Shown here: positions 35,648-44,205 of the stretch, in pieces
Layout: the number at the start of each line of letters is the position of its first letter
Numbering within the stretch: the stretch's first letter is position 1
Source: an uncultured Acetatifactor sp.
GTDB lineage: Bacteria > Bacillota > Clostridia > Lachnospirales > Lachnospiraceae
Assembly: GCA_910584375.1 (NCBI GenBank)
Contig: CAJUAH010000001.1
Span: forward strand, 76,560-140,559
Reading direction: 5' to 3'
Length of the DNA stretch: 64,000 nucleotides
Position numbers and translations under genes: made by a program
Notes under the pieces: model-generated
Told to the model about the DNA's origin: nothing
What the model saw: only the letters and a program-made list of their open reading frames with translations
Database searches by the model: none

Positions 35648-37066
35648 ATGGTGTGGGATTTGGATAAAAATCGTAACAATATAGCTATTATCGATGAAAC
35701 CGGCGTTTTTCTTAGCTATTGTCAGCTTGGCACGGAAGGCGGTAAGATAGCGGAAACGGTGGGACGCAGATGTCTGATATTTTGTCTGTGTGAAAACAGT
35801 ATTGGCTCCGTGTTTGGGTATGTTGGATTTATAAACAATCGCATTGTTCCAGTTCTGTTGAATCGTCATCTGGAAAGGGAAATGCTGGATCATTTGTTGG
35901 AAATATACTGTCCGGCATATTTATGGATGCCAGAATACCAGGCAGATGTCTTTGAAAACACCTGCTGCGTTTACCGAGCTCATGGCTATGTACTGCTTAA
36001 GACGGATTATCGACAAGAATATCCGCTCAACGATGAGCTTGCTCTGCTCCTTACGACATCTGGTTCTACGGGAAGCCCCAAGCTTGTGCGTCAGAGTTAT
36101 GAGAATATACTGGACAATGCAAAGTCAATAGCCCAGTATTTGGAGTTAAATGAAAGGGAGCGTCCAATCACAACGCTTCCTATGAATTACACATATGGGC
36201 TTTCCATCATCAATAGCCATCTGTTGGTAGGAGCAACCATTCTTGTTACAGAGAAATCCCTGATGCAGAAGGAGTTCTGGAGATTCTGTAAGGAAGCGGA
36301 GGCTACTTCCTTCGGAGGCGTTCCCTATACCTATGAGATGCTGGAGAAGATACGTTTCAGAGGGATGGAGCTGCCCAAACTTAAGACCATGACCCAGGCC
36401 GGTGGGAAACTGACACCAGAGCTCCATAAGCTATTTGCTCAATATGCCACAGATCATGGAAAGAAATTTATCGTCATGTACGGCCAGTGTGAGGCCACAG
36501 CCCGGATGGGTTATCTTCCCGCCGATAAGTCGCTTGAAAAGTGCGGTTCCATGGGAATTGCCATCCCTGGTGGGAAATTTCACCTGATTGATGTGAATGG
36601 ACAGGATGTTACAGAGCCTCATGTAACCGGAGAGCTGGTCTATGAGGGTGCCAATGTCACTTTGGGCTATGCGGAATGCGGAGAGGATCTGATCAAGGGC
36701 GACGAGCGGGGCGGGATCCTGCAAACCGGAGACATGGCGCAGTTTGATGAGGACGGATATTACTATATTGTCGGAAGAAAAAAGAGATTTCTGAAAATAT
36801 ACGGCAACCGTGTGAACCTCGACGAGATCGATCGCCTGGTCAAAGCGCATTTTAATAATATAGATTGTGCCAGTGCCGGTGTGGACGATCACATGTATCT
36901 CTTTGTGACAGATGAGACAATTGCGGAGGATGTAAAGAGCTTTGTGGTTCATAAGACAGGGTTGAATCCAGCGGCGTTTAAAACGGTAGTTATTGGTGAA
37001 ATACCCAAAAATGACGCTGGAAAGACATTGTATAAGGAATTGACAAAGTACTATCAGCAGTCTTGA
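35648..37066 (+). CDS. AMP-dependent acyl ligase (ANL superfamily)
   Basis: A 472-residue adenylating enzyme with the P-loop-like T-T-S-G-S-T-G-S-P-K near residue 140, Y-G-Q-C-E-A-T-A near 280, the T-G-D-M-A motif near 365 and the C-terminal lysine in K-N-D-A-G-K-T-L near 460. It activates a carboxylate as acyl-AMP and most plausibly loads it onto the ACP encoded at 34214. Length is a little short but both subdomains are complete. It ends 17 bases before the thioesterase gene. Confidence 0.9.
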   Translation: MVWDLDKNRNNIAIIDETGVFLSYCQLGTEGGKIAETVGRRCLIFCLCENSIGSVFGYVGFINNRIVPVLLNRHLEREMLDHLLEIYCPAYLWMPEYQADVFENTCCVYRAHGYVLLKTDYRQEYPLNDELALLLTTSGSTGSPKLVRQSYENILDNAKSIAQYLELNERERPITTLPMNYTYGLSIINSHLLVGATILVTEKSLMQKEFWRFCKEAEATSFGGVPYTYEMLEKIRFRGMELPKLKTMTQAGGKLTPELHKLFAQYATDHGKKFIVMYGQCEATARMGYLPADKSLEKCGSMGIAIPGGKFHLIDVNGQDVTEPHVTGELVYEGANVTLGYAECGEDLIKGDERGGILQTGDMAQFDEDGYYYIVGRKKRFLKIYGNRVNLDEIDRLVKAHFNNIDCASAGVDDHMYLFVTDETIAEDVKSFVVHKTGLNPAAFKTVVIGEIPKNDAGKTLYKELTKYYQQS

Positions 37067-37083
37067 ATCATAAGGAGAGACCC

Positions 37084-37776
37084 ATGCAACTGTATTGCTT
37101 TACCTTTGCGGGAGGAACGGCAGCTTTCTTTAATCAACTGGAGCAAACCTGTGCCGGGCAGATAGATTTTGTCAAACTGGAGTATCCGGGACATGGGTCG
37201 CGGCACAGGGAAAAACTGTGCGATACTTTTCAGGAGCTGGCGGTAGATTTATATAGGCAGTTAAAGGAAAGCTTTTCCGGCGGGGACTATGCTCTGATGG
37301 GATATAGCATGGGCAGCATTGCGGTACTCGAAACTCTGCGGTACCTGATGGGACAGGGAGAGTTGCCTCGTCCCCGGCATGTATTTATAGCGGCACATGA
37401 ACCCAGAACAATGGTCAATGTGGATGGATATAGCGCGGAAAGTCTGGATGAATATATAAAAAAACGAACAATTCTCTTTGGCGGAGTACCCGGGCAATTG
37501 ATTGATAACAAAAGTTTCTGGCGGATGTATTTACCGCTTTATAAAGCGGATTATCTGATGATGAGTAGATATGACTTTGATTATCTGGCTTTTACAACGG
37601 ATATTCCCGCTGTGGTCTTCTATTCAGAGCAGGATACGCCGAGGGCACAAATGGAGCCCTGGAAGAGATATTTTACCGGAGACCGTGAATTTGTCGAATA
37701 TACAGGGTCACATTTCTTTATCAATGAGCATTACAGGGAAATGGCTGCTGTGATCATGGAAAGGCTAGGGGTGTGA
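37084..37776 (+). CDS. Type II thioesterase
   Basis: A 230-residue alpha/beta hydrolase of the kind that frees wrongly loaded acyl groups from carrier proteins. The nucleophile is Ser75 in G-Y-S-M-G-S, and a C-terminal histidine occurs in G-S-H-F-F-I. F-T-F-A-G-G-T-A near the start is typical of the family. The ATG at 37084 follows aaggagag. Together with the ACP and ligase it makes a small carrier-dependent acyl system. Three bases separate it from the fused LuxE-LuxC gene. Confidence 0.92.
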   Translation: MQLYCFTFAGGTAAFFNQLEQTCAGQIDFVKLEYPGHGSRHREKLCDTFQELAVDLYRQLKESFSGGDYALMGYSMGSIAVLETLRYLMGQGELPRPRHVFIAAHEPRTMVNVDGYSAESLDEYIKKRTILFGGVPGQLIDNKSFWRMYLPLYKADYLMMSRYDFDYLAFTTDIPAVVFYSEQDTPRAQMEPWKRYFTGDREFVEYTGSHFFINEHYREMAAVIMERLGV

Positions 37777-37779
37777 ACC

Positions 37780-40131
37780 GTGTCTTTTGAGGAATTGTTA
37801 CAGATTTCGCCGTATTCGTTAGACAAAACGGAAAAGGAAAAACTGCTTACCGACAGACTGGTGGAATTAACGGAATTCCATAGATATAACTGTCCTGAAT
37901 ACGCAGCTATCCTCCATACGCTTTCCAGTGGAGAACGGAAGATTCACACTTATAGGGACCTCCCGTTTCTTCCGGTTCGTCTTTTTAAAGAATTGTCGTT
38001 GAGGAGCGTCCCCGAGGGCGACATCGTGAAAACCATGACCTCCTCGGGAACATCCGGTCAAAAGGTATCCAGGATCTATCTGAATCGGGAGACGGCCTCC
38101 AACCAGCAGAAGGCCATGGTGAAGATTGTGAACGAGTTCACCGGTTCGTCCAGAATGCCCATGATTATTCTGGACTGCCCTTCCGTGGTCAGAGACCGCA
38201 GTATGTTTTCCGCCAGAGGCGCGGGAATCCTGGGATTTTCCATCTTTGGCGCCAGGAAGATATACGCCTTAAATGATGAGATGCAGCTTGATGTAGAGGG
38301 GCTGGAGAGCTTTTTAGAGCAGAATAGAGGGCAGAGTATTCTTCTTTTCGGATTTACTTTTATGGTATGGCAGTATTTTTATAAGGAATTGGTCAGGCTG
38401 AAGGGTGAGGGTAAGACTTTTGATCTCTCAGAGGGTATACTGATTCACGGCGGCGGCTGGAAAAAGCTGACCAACGAGGCTGTCAGCCGGGAAGAATTTC
38501 ATAAAGCGTTAAAAGACGTATGCGGGCTTGAGAGAATTCATGACTATTACGGGATGGTGGAGCAGACAGGCTGTATTTATATGGAGTGTGAATGCGGCCA
38601 TTTGCATGCCAGCATTTTTTCGGATGTGATCGTCAGAAGGCCGGAGGACTTTTCGGAGTGCGGCACAGGAGAGCGGGGGATCCTGCAGGTGGTATCGGCG
38701 ATTCCTGAATCATATCCGGGCCATAGCCTTCTCACGGAAGATGAGGGGGCGGTTCTTGGGGAGGATGATTGCCCCTGCGGGCGGAAGGGAAAATACTTTC
38801 AGATATATGGCCGACTTAAGAACGCCGAGATCCGGGGATGCAGCGATACTTTTGCGGCGGATCACAGCGGGGAGAGAAAGCGGGCGGAATCCGAGGCCTG
38901 CGAGGCTCAGGACGCTGTATTGGACAGGGCGTCCTATCTGATCGGCGATAGAAATACTGTGACGGATCTTCCAAATGTTGCGCCCAAAGAGCCGTTTGCG
39001 GAGGACGTACTGGATTTCCTGAACGATCTGTCCAGAGAACTTATGCGGAGTCGTGAGGCCAAAGCATTTCCTGATATTGTGACTTTGGGTTTTTGGCTCA
39101 GAAAGTCTTCCGTTCTGGCTTTGAAGGAACGGTTCGCGGTAAGTGAGGGTATTTTTCGTATTGGAAGAGGCGTGGCCTTTCATATCGCGCCGTCCAATGT
39201 GCCGGTGAACTATGCGTATTCCCTCTTTGCGGGACTGCTCTGCGGCAATGCCAATGTGGTGCGGGTTCCGTCGAAAGCCTTTCCGCAAGTAGATATCATC
39301 AATGAGACGATTCGCATGGCGCTGGAAAAACATACTTCTATAAAACCCTATATTGTCCTGACGCGCTATGGCCGTGACAGGGAGATCAACGACGCTCTGT
39401 CCGCCCTGTGCGATGTGCGTGTGGTCTGGGGCGGGGATACCACTATTGCGGAGCTGCGCAAGTCTCCGCTATCTCCAAGGGCCACGGAGATCACCTTTGC
39501 GGATCGGTATTCTCTGGCAGTGATCGATTCAGACAAATATATGGAGTCCGTGAGGGAAGACGCGGATAACAGGGTAAAGGATCGCATCGCCGCCGACTTT
39601 TATAACGATACCTATCTGTCTGATCAAAATGCCTGTACCAGTCCACGGGCGGTAGTCTGGGTTGGCAGTCAGAAGGAGAAAGCGAAAGAGATCTTCTGGG
39701 ACAGGGTATTGGCGCTGACTAAGGGCAAATACGGTTTCCAGCCCATACAGGGTATGGATAAGCTGGTGACGGAATGCATGGCGTCCGTCTCTGGTCTGGG
39801 CGAGATGAAACGGCAGTCCATGGGAGACAACCGTCTCGTAAGGATCCATGTGTCGGAGCTATCCCCGAAACTGATGGATTACAGAGGAAACGCAGGATAT
39901 TTTTATGAGTATGACTGCGAGGATATTCTGATGATCAGGGATTTTTGCAATGACACACATTGCCAGACGATTGGGCTGCTGGGGGAAAATGCTATAGTGG
40001 AGCCATTGCTCAGATCAGGAATCCGCGGCGTTGACCGTGTGGTTCCTATAGGGCATACTATGGACTTTGACCTGATCTGGGACGGATATGATCTGGTTGA
40101 GAGGTTTACAAGAGAGATAAAGATCAGATAG
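37780..40131 (+). CDS. Fused LuxE-LuxC acyl-protein synthetase/reductase
   Basis: A 783-residue bifunctional protein starting at GTG 37780. Residues 1-365 are LuxE-like (T-S-S-G-T-S-G-Q-K near 88, G-G-G-W-K-K near 228, R-G-C-S-D-T-F near 355). After a charged linker (about 362-415), residues 415-783 are LuxC-like (G-R-G-V-A-F-H-I-A-P-S-N-V-P near 462, D-Q-N-A-C-T-S-P-R near 615). It would convert a carboxylic acid to an aldehyde using ATP and NADPH in one chain. It is the paralog of the separate pair at 28554 and 29623. The gene ends 40 bases before flagellin 2. Confidence 0.9.
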   Translation: MSFEELLQISPYSLDKTEKEKLLTDRLVELTEFHRYNCPEYAAILHTLSSGERKIHTYRDLPFLPVRLFKELSLRSVPEGDIVKTMTSSGTSGQKVSRIYLNRETASNQQKAMVKIVNEFTGSSRMPMIILDCPSVVRDRSMFSARGAGILGFSIFGARKIYALNDEMQLDVEGLESFLEQNRGQSILLFGFTFMVWQYFYKELVRLKGEGKTFDLSEGILIHGGGWKKLTNEAVSREEFHKALKDVCGLERIHDYYGMVEQTGCIYMECECGHLHASIFSDVIVRRPEDFSECGTGERGILQVVSAIPESYPGHSLLTEDEGAVLGEDDCPCGRKGKYFQIYGRLKNAEIRGCSDTFAADHSGERKRAESEACEAQDAVLDRASYLIGDRNTVTDLPNVAPKEPFAEDVLDFLNDLSRELMRSREAKAFPDIVTLGFWLRKSSVLALKERFAVSEGIFRIGRGVAFHIAPSNVPVNYAYSLFAGLLCGNANVVRVPSKAFPQVDIINETIRMALEKHTSIKPYIVLTRYGRDREINDALSALCDVRVVWGGDTTIAELRKSPLSPRATEITFADRYSLAVIDSDKYMESVREDADNRVKDRIAADFYNDTYLSDQNACTSPRAVVWVGSQKEKAKEIFWDRVLALTKGKYGFQPIQGMDKLVTECMASVSGLGEMKRQSMGDNRLVRIHVSELSPKLMDYRGNAGYFYEYDCEDILMIRDFCNDTHCQTIGLLGENAIVEPLLRSGIRGVDRVVPIGHTMDFDLIWDGYDLVERFTREIKIR

Positions 40132-40154
40132 CGTGAAGTTATGACATATTTTCA

Positions 40155-40166
40155 GGGGGGGGGGGG
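40155..40166 (+). repeat. Homopolymer of 12 G at the flagellin-2 ribosome-binding site
   Basis: Twelve consecutive G occupy 40155-40166, five bases before the ATG of flagellin 2 (aagaa between). The tract itself must serve as the Shine-Dalgarno sequence. Tracts of this length are prone to slipped-strand mispairing, a known mechanism of phase variation in surface and flagellar loci. Confidence 0.9.
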
Positions 40167-40171
40167 AAGAA

Positions 40172-41641
40172 ATGGTAATTCAAACGAACCTGTTGGCTAT
40201 GAACGCCAATCGGATGTATACTGATAATACCAGGAAACAGAAAAAAGTATCCGAGAAACTGTCTTCCGGCTACAGAATCAACCGTGCGGCAGATGACGCG
40301 GCGGGGCTGGCCATCTCAGAAAAGATGAGAAGGCAGATCAGAGGACTTTCACAGGCGGTACTCAATGTGCAGGATGGCATATCCATGGTGCAGATTGCGG
40401 ATGGGGCTATGGAGGAAGTGCATGAGATGCTGCACCGCGGCACAGAACTCAGCATCAAAGCGGCCAACGGTACTCTGACGGACGATGAACGTTCGTATAT
40501 CCAACAGGAAATTGAACAGATCAAGGAAGAGATTAACGCGATACATGAAAAAGTGAATTTCAATGAGATTCATGTGCTGAGGGGCAAGGATATACCTTTG
40601 CCGCAGCCTGGCTCTCAGGTTATCATCGCGGGTGGGTTGCCGCCCTGGGTGGGGATGGGCTCTACTTCGGGCCTGCTGTCAGAGGTATATCAGACCACAC
40701 AGAATTATGAGGCGACGACCACCAATCCCGATAATACTACTACTGTAACAAACGGGCAGGCGACGATCGACCACGAGGCGGCGACATTGGACTTTTCACA
40801 GTTTACGGGTTCTGCGCAGCAGCTTAAGGACTTGGAGAACAACGGATTTCATACCACCTGCTGTACCTGCACCAATCATTACAGCATTAAGTTCACTCTG
40901 GAAACCGGCAACAGGCTGGAGCAAAGCGGAAACCATTATATTTATAATGTGGGAATCCAGGGGGCGACTACTGCCGAGGAACTCATGAACCGTATTATAG
41001 CGGCTACAGACAATGGAAATCCCAGATATCATTTTACGAAACTGACTGCGGATGTGGCGAACAAGAAACTGATTATCTATGATGACAGATCCCGTGAGCC
41101 TAATCCCGTTCCCCCACAGCCGGATACTGCCATACAATGGCCTGGATGGGACAATCCCAGTTTTAGCGTAAGAGCCGGGGGAGATAGGGGAAAGTTTGCT
41201 CCCGGTACGGCTTATTCCAAGGAGGACGCCCTCAAGCTGGCGAAAGTGGATTGGGTAGTGTTACAGACCGGAACGGAGCAGGGAGATGAATTCCCACTGG
41301 AACTTCCTGCCGTCTCTACGCTGACTCTGGGCATCATCGATGTGGATGTAAGCACTCAGGCCAGGGCTCGGACAGCGATTTCTCAATTCAAGGAGGCGGC
41401 AAGCTTTGTCAGCGAGGAGAGGAGCAGGATGGGCGCCTATCAGAACCGTATGGAGCATACGATCGCCAACCTGAATAATGTTATAGAGAACACGCAGGCG
41501 GCGGAGTCCGTCATCCGGGACGCGGATATGGCCAGGCTCATGGTAGAGTATGCGAACCGCAGTATCCTGGAACAGGCGGGGATGGCTGTTCTTACACAGG
41601 CGAACAAAAACCATCGGGGGATTTTAAATATGCTGAGATAG
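40172..41641 (+). CDS. Flagellin (copy 2, with large central domain)
   Basis: A 489-residue flagellin. The N-terminal 140 residues (L-S-S-G-Y-R-I-N-R-A-A-D-D-A-A-G-L-A-I-S) and the C-terminal 90 (A-Y-Q-N-R-M-E-H-T-I-A-N-L-N-N, ending I-L-N-M-L-R) are standard. A central insert of about 260 residues replaces the short middle of copy 1; it is Thr/Asn-rich around 185-200 and carries an odd C-C-x-C group (T-T-C-C-T-C-T-N-H-Y) near residue 230. No HExxH protease motif is present. No sigma-D promoter was found just upstream; it may be expressed from the preceding operon. Confidence 0.95.
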   Translation: MVIQTNLLAMNANRMYTDNTRKQKKVSEKLSSGYRINRAADDAAGLAISEKMRRQIRGLSQAVLNVQDGISMVQIADGAMEEVHEMLHRGTELSIKAANGTLTDDERSYIQQEIEQIKEEINAIHEKVNFNEIHVLRGKDIPLPQPGSQVIIAGGLPPWVGMGSTSGLLSEVYQTTQNYEATTTNPDNTTTVTNGQATIDHEAATLDFSQFTGSAQQLKDLENNGFHTTCCTCTNHYSIKFTLETGNRLEQSGNHYIYNVGIQGATTAEELMNRIIAATDNGNPRYHFTKLTADVANKKLIIYDDRSREPNPVPPQPDTAIQWPGWDNPSFSVRAGGDRGKFAPGTAYSKEDALKLAKVDWVVLQTGTEQGDEFPLELPAVSTLTLGIIDVDVSTQARARTAISQFKEAASFVSEERSRMGAYQNRMEHTIANLNNVIENTQAAESVIRDADMARLMVEYANRSILEQAGMAVLTQANKNHRGILNMLR

Positions 41642-41695
41642 TCTGTACCTGTAAGTGCAGGGAACGCAAAGGGAACATTTCAGGGAGGAACAGCT

Positions 41696-42358
41696 ATGAG
41701 CTTTGAACTGACGGCGTCTATGATGTGCGCCAACTACGCCAATCTGGAGCGGGAAGTAAGGGAATTGCAGTCGGCAGGGATCGATTCTTTCCATATTGAT
41801 ATTATGGATGGGCGTTACGTTCCCAATTTTGCCATGTCTTTAAACGATATGGCTTATATAGCGTCGGCTACGGACAGGCCGCTCGACGTACATCTGATGA
41901 TTGAACATCCCAATAACAACATTCATATTTTTCTCAAAAAATTGCGCAAGGGAGATACGGTATACATTCATCCGGAGGCGGAATACCACCCTTCCACCAC
42001 ACTGCAGAAGATCATCGACGCAGGGCTGATTCCGGGTATCGCCATCAATCCCGGAACCAGTATCGAGACGGTATACGAGATGCTGCGGATCGTGAAAAAG
42101 GTGCTGGTAATGTCGGTCAATCCGGGCAATGCGGGACAGATGTATTTACCCTATGTGGGAAAAAAGATTGACAGATTGCTGGAGTTGAAAGAGGAGATGA
42201 AATTCCGGGTATATTGGGACGGGGCTTGCAGCGCGGACAGGATCTTACAGTTTGCCCCCAGAGGGGTGGACGGATTCGTGCTGGGGACAACCCTGCTGTT
42301 TGGCAAAAACAGGACATATGACGAGGTGATCCGGGAGATTCGTCAGATCTGTATATAA
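41696..42358 (+). CDS. Ribulose-phosphate 3-epimerase family protein
   Basis: A 220-residue TIM-barrel enzyme interconverting ribulose and xylulose 5-phosphates or a related pair. Signatures are H-I-D-I-M-D-G-R-Y-V-P-N near residue 33, D-V-H-L-M-I near 63 and V-N-P-G-N-A-G-Q near 141; the C-terminal phosphate-binding loop G-T-T-L-L-F is slightly unusual. It follows flagellin 2 and precedes a cytidylyltransferase and a dehydrogenase, so it probably feeds a CDP-polyol pathway rather than the pentose-phosphate cycle. Confidence 0.88.
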   Translation: MSFELTASMMCANYANLEREVRELQSAGIDSFHIDIMDGRYVPNFAMSLNDMAYIASATDRPLDVHLMIEHPNNNIHIFLKKLRKGDTVYIHPEAEYHPSTTLQKIIDAGLIPGIAINPGTSIETVYEMLRIVKKVLVMSVNPGNAGQMYLPYVGKKIDRLLELKEEMKFRVYWDGACSADRILQFAPRGVDGFVLGTTLLFGKNRTYDEVIREIRQICI

Positions 42359-42361
42359 GGT

Positions 42362-43066
42362 ATGGACAGAAAAGATATGAACATAGTATTGATTTTATCC
42401 GGCGGAACCGGAACACGAATGGGGCTGGATGTACCCAAACAATATCTGGAGGTCGGAGGCAGACGCATTCTGGAATATTGTATGCAGCCCTTTGCGGAAA
42501 GCGGTTGCATTGACGCGGTACAGATCGTAGCGGATATAAAATGGCGGGAAACGATCGAAAAATGTCTGGCGCATGTCGGACTTATGGAAAAGTTCAGGGG
42601 GTTTTCTGCTCCCGGCGTCAACAGGCAGCTATCCATCGTAAGCGGGTTGGAGGATATCAACCAGTATGCATCGCCGGACTGCGCGGTGATTATCCATGAC
42701 GCCGCCCGGCCCAGGGTCAGCTCTGCGCTTATAGAACGAAGTCTGGCCGCGCTGCCGGGACATGACGGCGTACTGCCGGTATTGCCCATGAAGGATACGG
42801 TCTACTACAGCGAGACAGGACAGAAGATAGACCGGCTGCTGCAGAGGGAATGTGTCTATGCGGGACAGGCGCCGGAGACATTTCGGCTGGGGACTTATCT
42901 GGCGGCTAACCGTGCTCTTCTGCCAGAGAGGATCCTGGAGATCAACGGCTCTACGGAACCGGCGGTTTTGGCCGGACTTGATATCGTTTTGATTCCTGGG
43001 GAAGAGCAGAATTATAAGATTACAACAAGGGCGGATATGCAGCGGTTTGAGCGGGAATTGCGATAA
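42362..43066 (+). CDS. IspD/TarI-type cytidylyltransferase
   Basis: A 234-residue CTP-dependent nucleotidyltransferase with S-G-G-T-G-T-R-M-G-L-D-V-P-K-Q near residue 12 and H-D-A-A-R-P near 116. IspD makes CDP-methylerythritol and its close relative TarI makes CDP-ribitol. The flanking pentulose-phosphate epimerase and polyol-type dehydrogenase favour the TarI-like role, making a CDP-polyol donor for the LicD enzymes. Three bases separate it from the epimerase gene; an in-frame ATG at 42377 is an alternative start. Confidence 0.87.
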   Translation: MDRKDMNIVLILSGGTGTRMGLDVPKQYLEVGGRRILEYCMQPFAESGCIDAVQIVADIKWRETIEKCLAHVGLMEKFRGFSAPGVNRQLSIVSGLEDINQYASPDCAVIIHDAARPRVSSALIERSLAALPGHDGVLPVLPMKDTVYYSETGQKIDRLLQRECVYAGQAPETFRLGTYLAANRALLPERILEINGSTEPAVLAGLDIVLIPGEEQNYKITTRADMQRFERELR

Positions 43067-43097
43067 AAATGCTGTCAGAGACCGAAAAGAGGGGATC

Positions 43098-44180
43098 ATG
43101 CGGATAAATTATAACAAAAAAACGGAGGCGATGTCAGGAGTTCCGCAAAACATGCACGCACATGAGGGAATGATAAGTATAATAGTTCCGTGCTATAACG
43201 CGGAAAAATATATAGACCGATGCATGCGGTCGCTTGTAAATCAAACCGTCGGCATTGAAAAAATGGAGATTATTTTGATCAATGACGCATCTACAGACGG
43301 TACATATAATAAGTTGCTCGCATGGGAACAGCAATATTGCGGGCATATCCTGCTGATTGATTTTGAAGAGAACAGTAAACAGGGCAGAGCCAGAAATGTG
43401 GGAATGCGGTGCGCCGCAGGAGAATATATCGCCTTTGTGGATGCGGACGATTGGGTGGAGCCGACTATGTGTGAAATATTGTTGGCGGCGGTCGAGTCAG
43501 GAGATTATGACTTCGCGCAGGGATGGGTGGTGGTAGATGACAGGGAAAAATATCTCGCACCGGAAAAAAGGCGGATAACACAGGACTTTTCCATCCATAT
43601 ATCATCAGTGAAGGATCGGAAACAACAGATTTTACAAAGAACTCTTGCAAGCTATCTCTGGAACAAACTGTATCGAAAAGATTTTTTGATCAACAATCGC
43701 ATTATGCTGTTGGAAGGCATAATGTATGAGGACGCATTTTTCCTGGGACTATTGAATCTGTATGCTGAAAATGTGATTTGTGTCGGCGAATGTGTATATC
43801 ATTATTTTGACAATAAACAAGGAGTCACAAAACAAAGAAATACAACCTATTACCTTGACTTTTTTGAGATGGGATCAAGGCGTTTGACGGAGTATAAAAA
43901 CAGGCATATTTTTGACGAATATAAGGATGAATTGGATTATGAATATTTAAAGTGTTGTTATGTCGAGGGAATGAAACGTCTGATAAAAGGGACGGACAGG
44001 GTTCCGTATGAATTTTTCAGAAAGCTGCAGAAACAGGTGGTGGAGGCTGTGCCCGATTATGGGCAAAACCCGTATGTGATGGGGGATGAAGACTCTGGAT
44101 TTCTGCTTGATCTGCTGGGTAAAGAGGTGCCTGAGGATGCATGGTATGAGATAGAAAAATTGATGCATGCCATCTGGTAA
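43098..44180 (+). CDS. Family 2 glycosyltransferase (WcaA/TagF-like)
   Basis: A 360-residue GT-A enzyme with S-I-I-V-P-C-Y-N-A-E-K-Y-I near residue 28, N-D-A-S-T-D-G-T near 62 and D-A-D-D-W near 116. The layout is like transferases of teichoic-acid and capsule loci. Lying between the cytidylyltransferase and the dehydrogenase, it probably acts in the same polyol branch. The ATG at 43098 follows agagggga. Confidence 0.9.
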   Translation: MRINYNKKTEAMSGVPQNMHAHEGMISIIVPCYNAEKYIDRCMRSLVNQTVGIEKMEIILINDASTDGTYNKLLAWEQQYCGHILLIDFEENSKQGRARNVGMRCAAGEYIAFVDADDWVEPTMCEILLAAVESGDYDFAQGWVVVDDREKYLAPEKRRITQDFSIHISSVKDRKQQILQRTLASYLWNKLYRKDFLINNRIMLLEGIMYEDAFFLGLLNLYAENVICVGECVYHYFDNKQGVTKQRNTTYYLDFFEMGSRRLTEYKNRHIFDEYKDELDYEYLKCCYVEGMKRLIKGTDRVPYEFFRKLQKQVVEAVPDYGQNPYVMGDEDSGFLLDLLGKEVPEDAWYEIEKLMHAIW

Positions 44181-44205
44181 GGAATGTGAAACGCAGGAGG
44201 CAGGG

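Noticed and set aside
28554..40131. A bioluminescence operon
   Set aside because: LuxE and LuxC homologs are present, but there are no luxA/luxB luciferase or luxD genes; the neighbours are sugar and carrier-protein enzymes.
40172..41641. Flagellinolysin (flagellin with a metalloprotease domain)
   Set aside because: The central insert has no HExxH zinc-protease motif.
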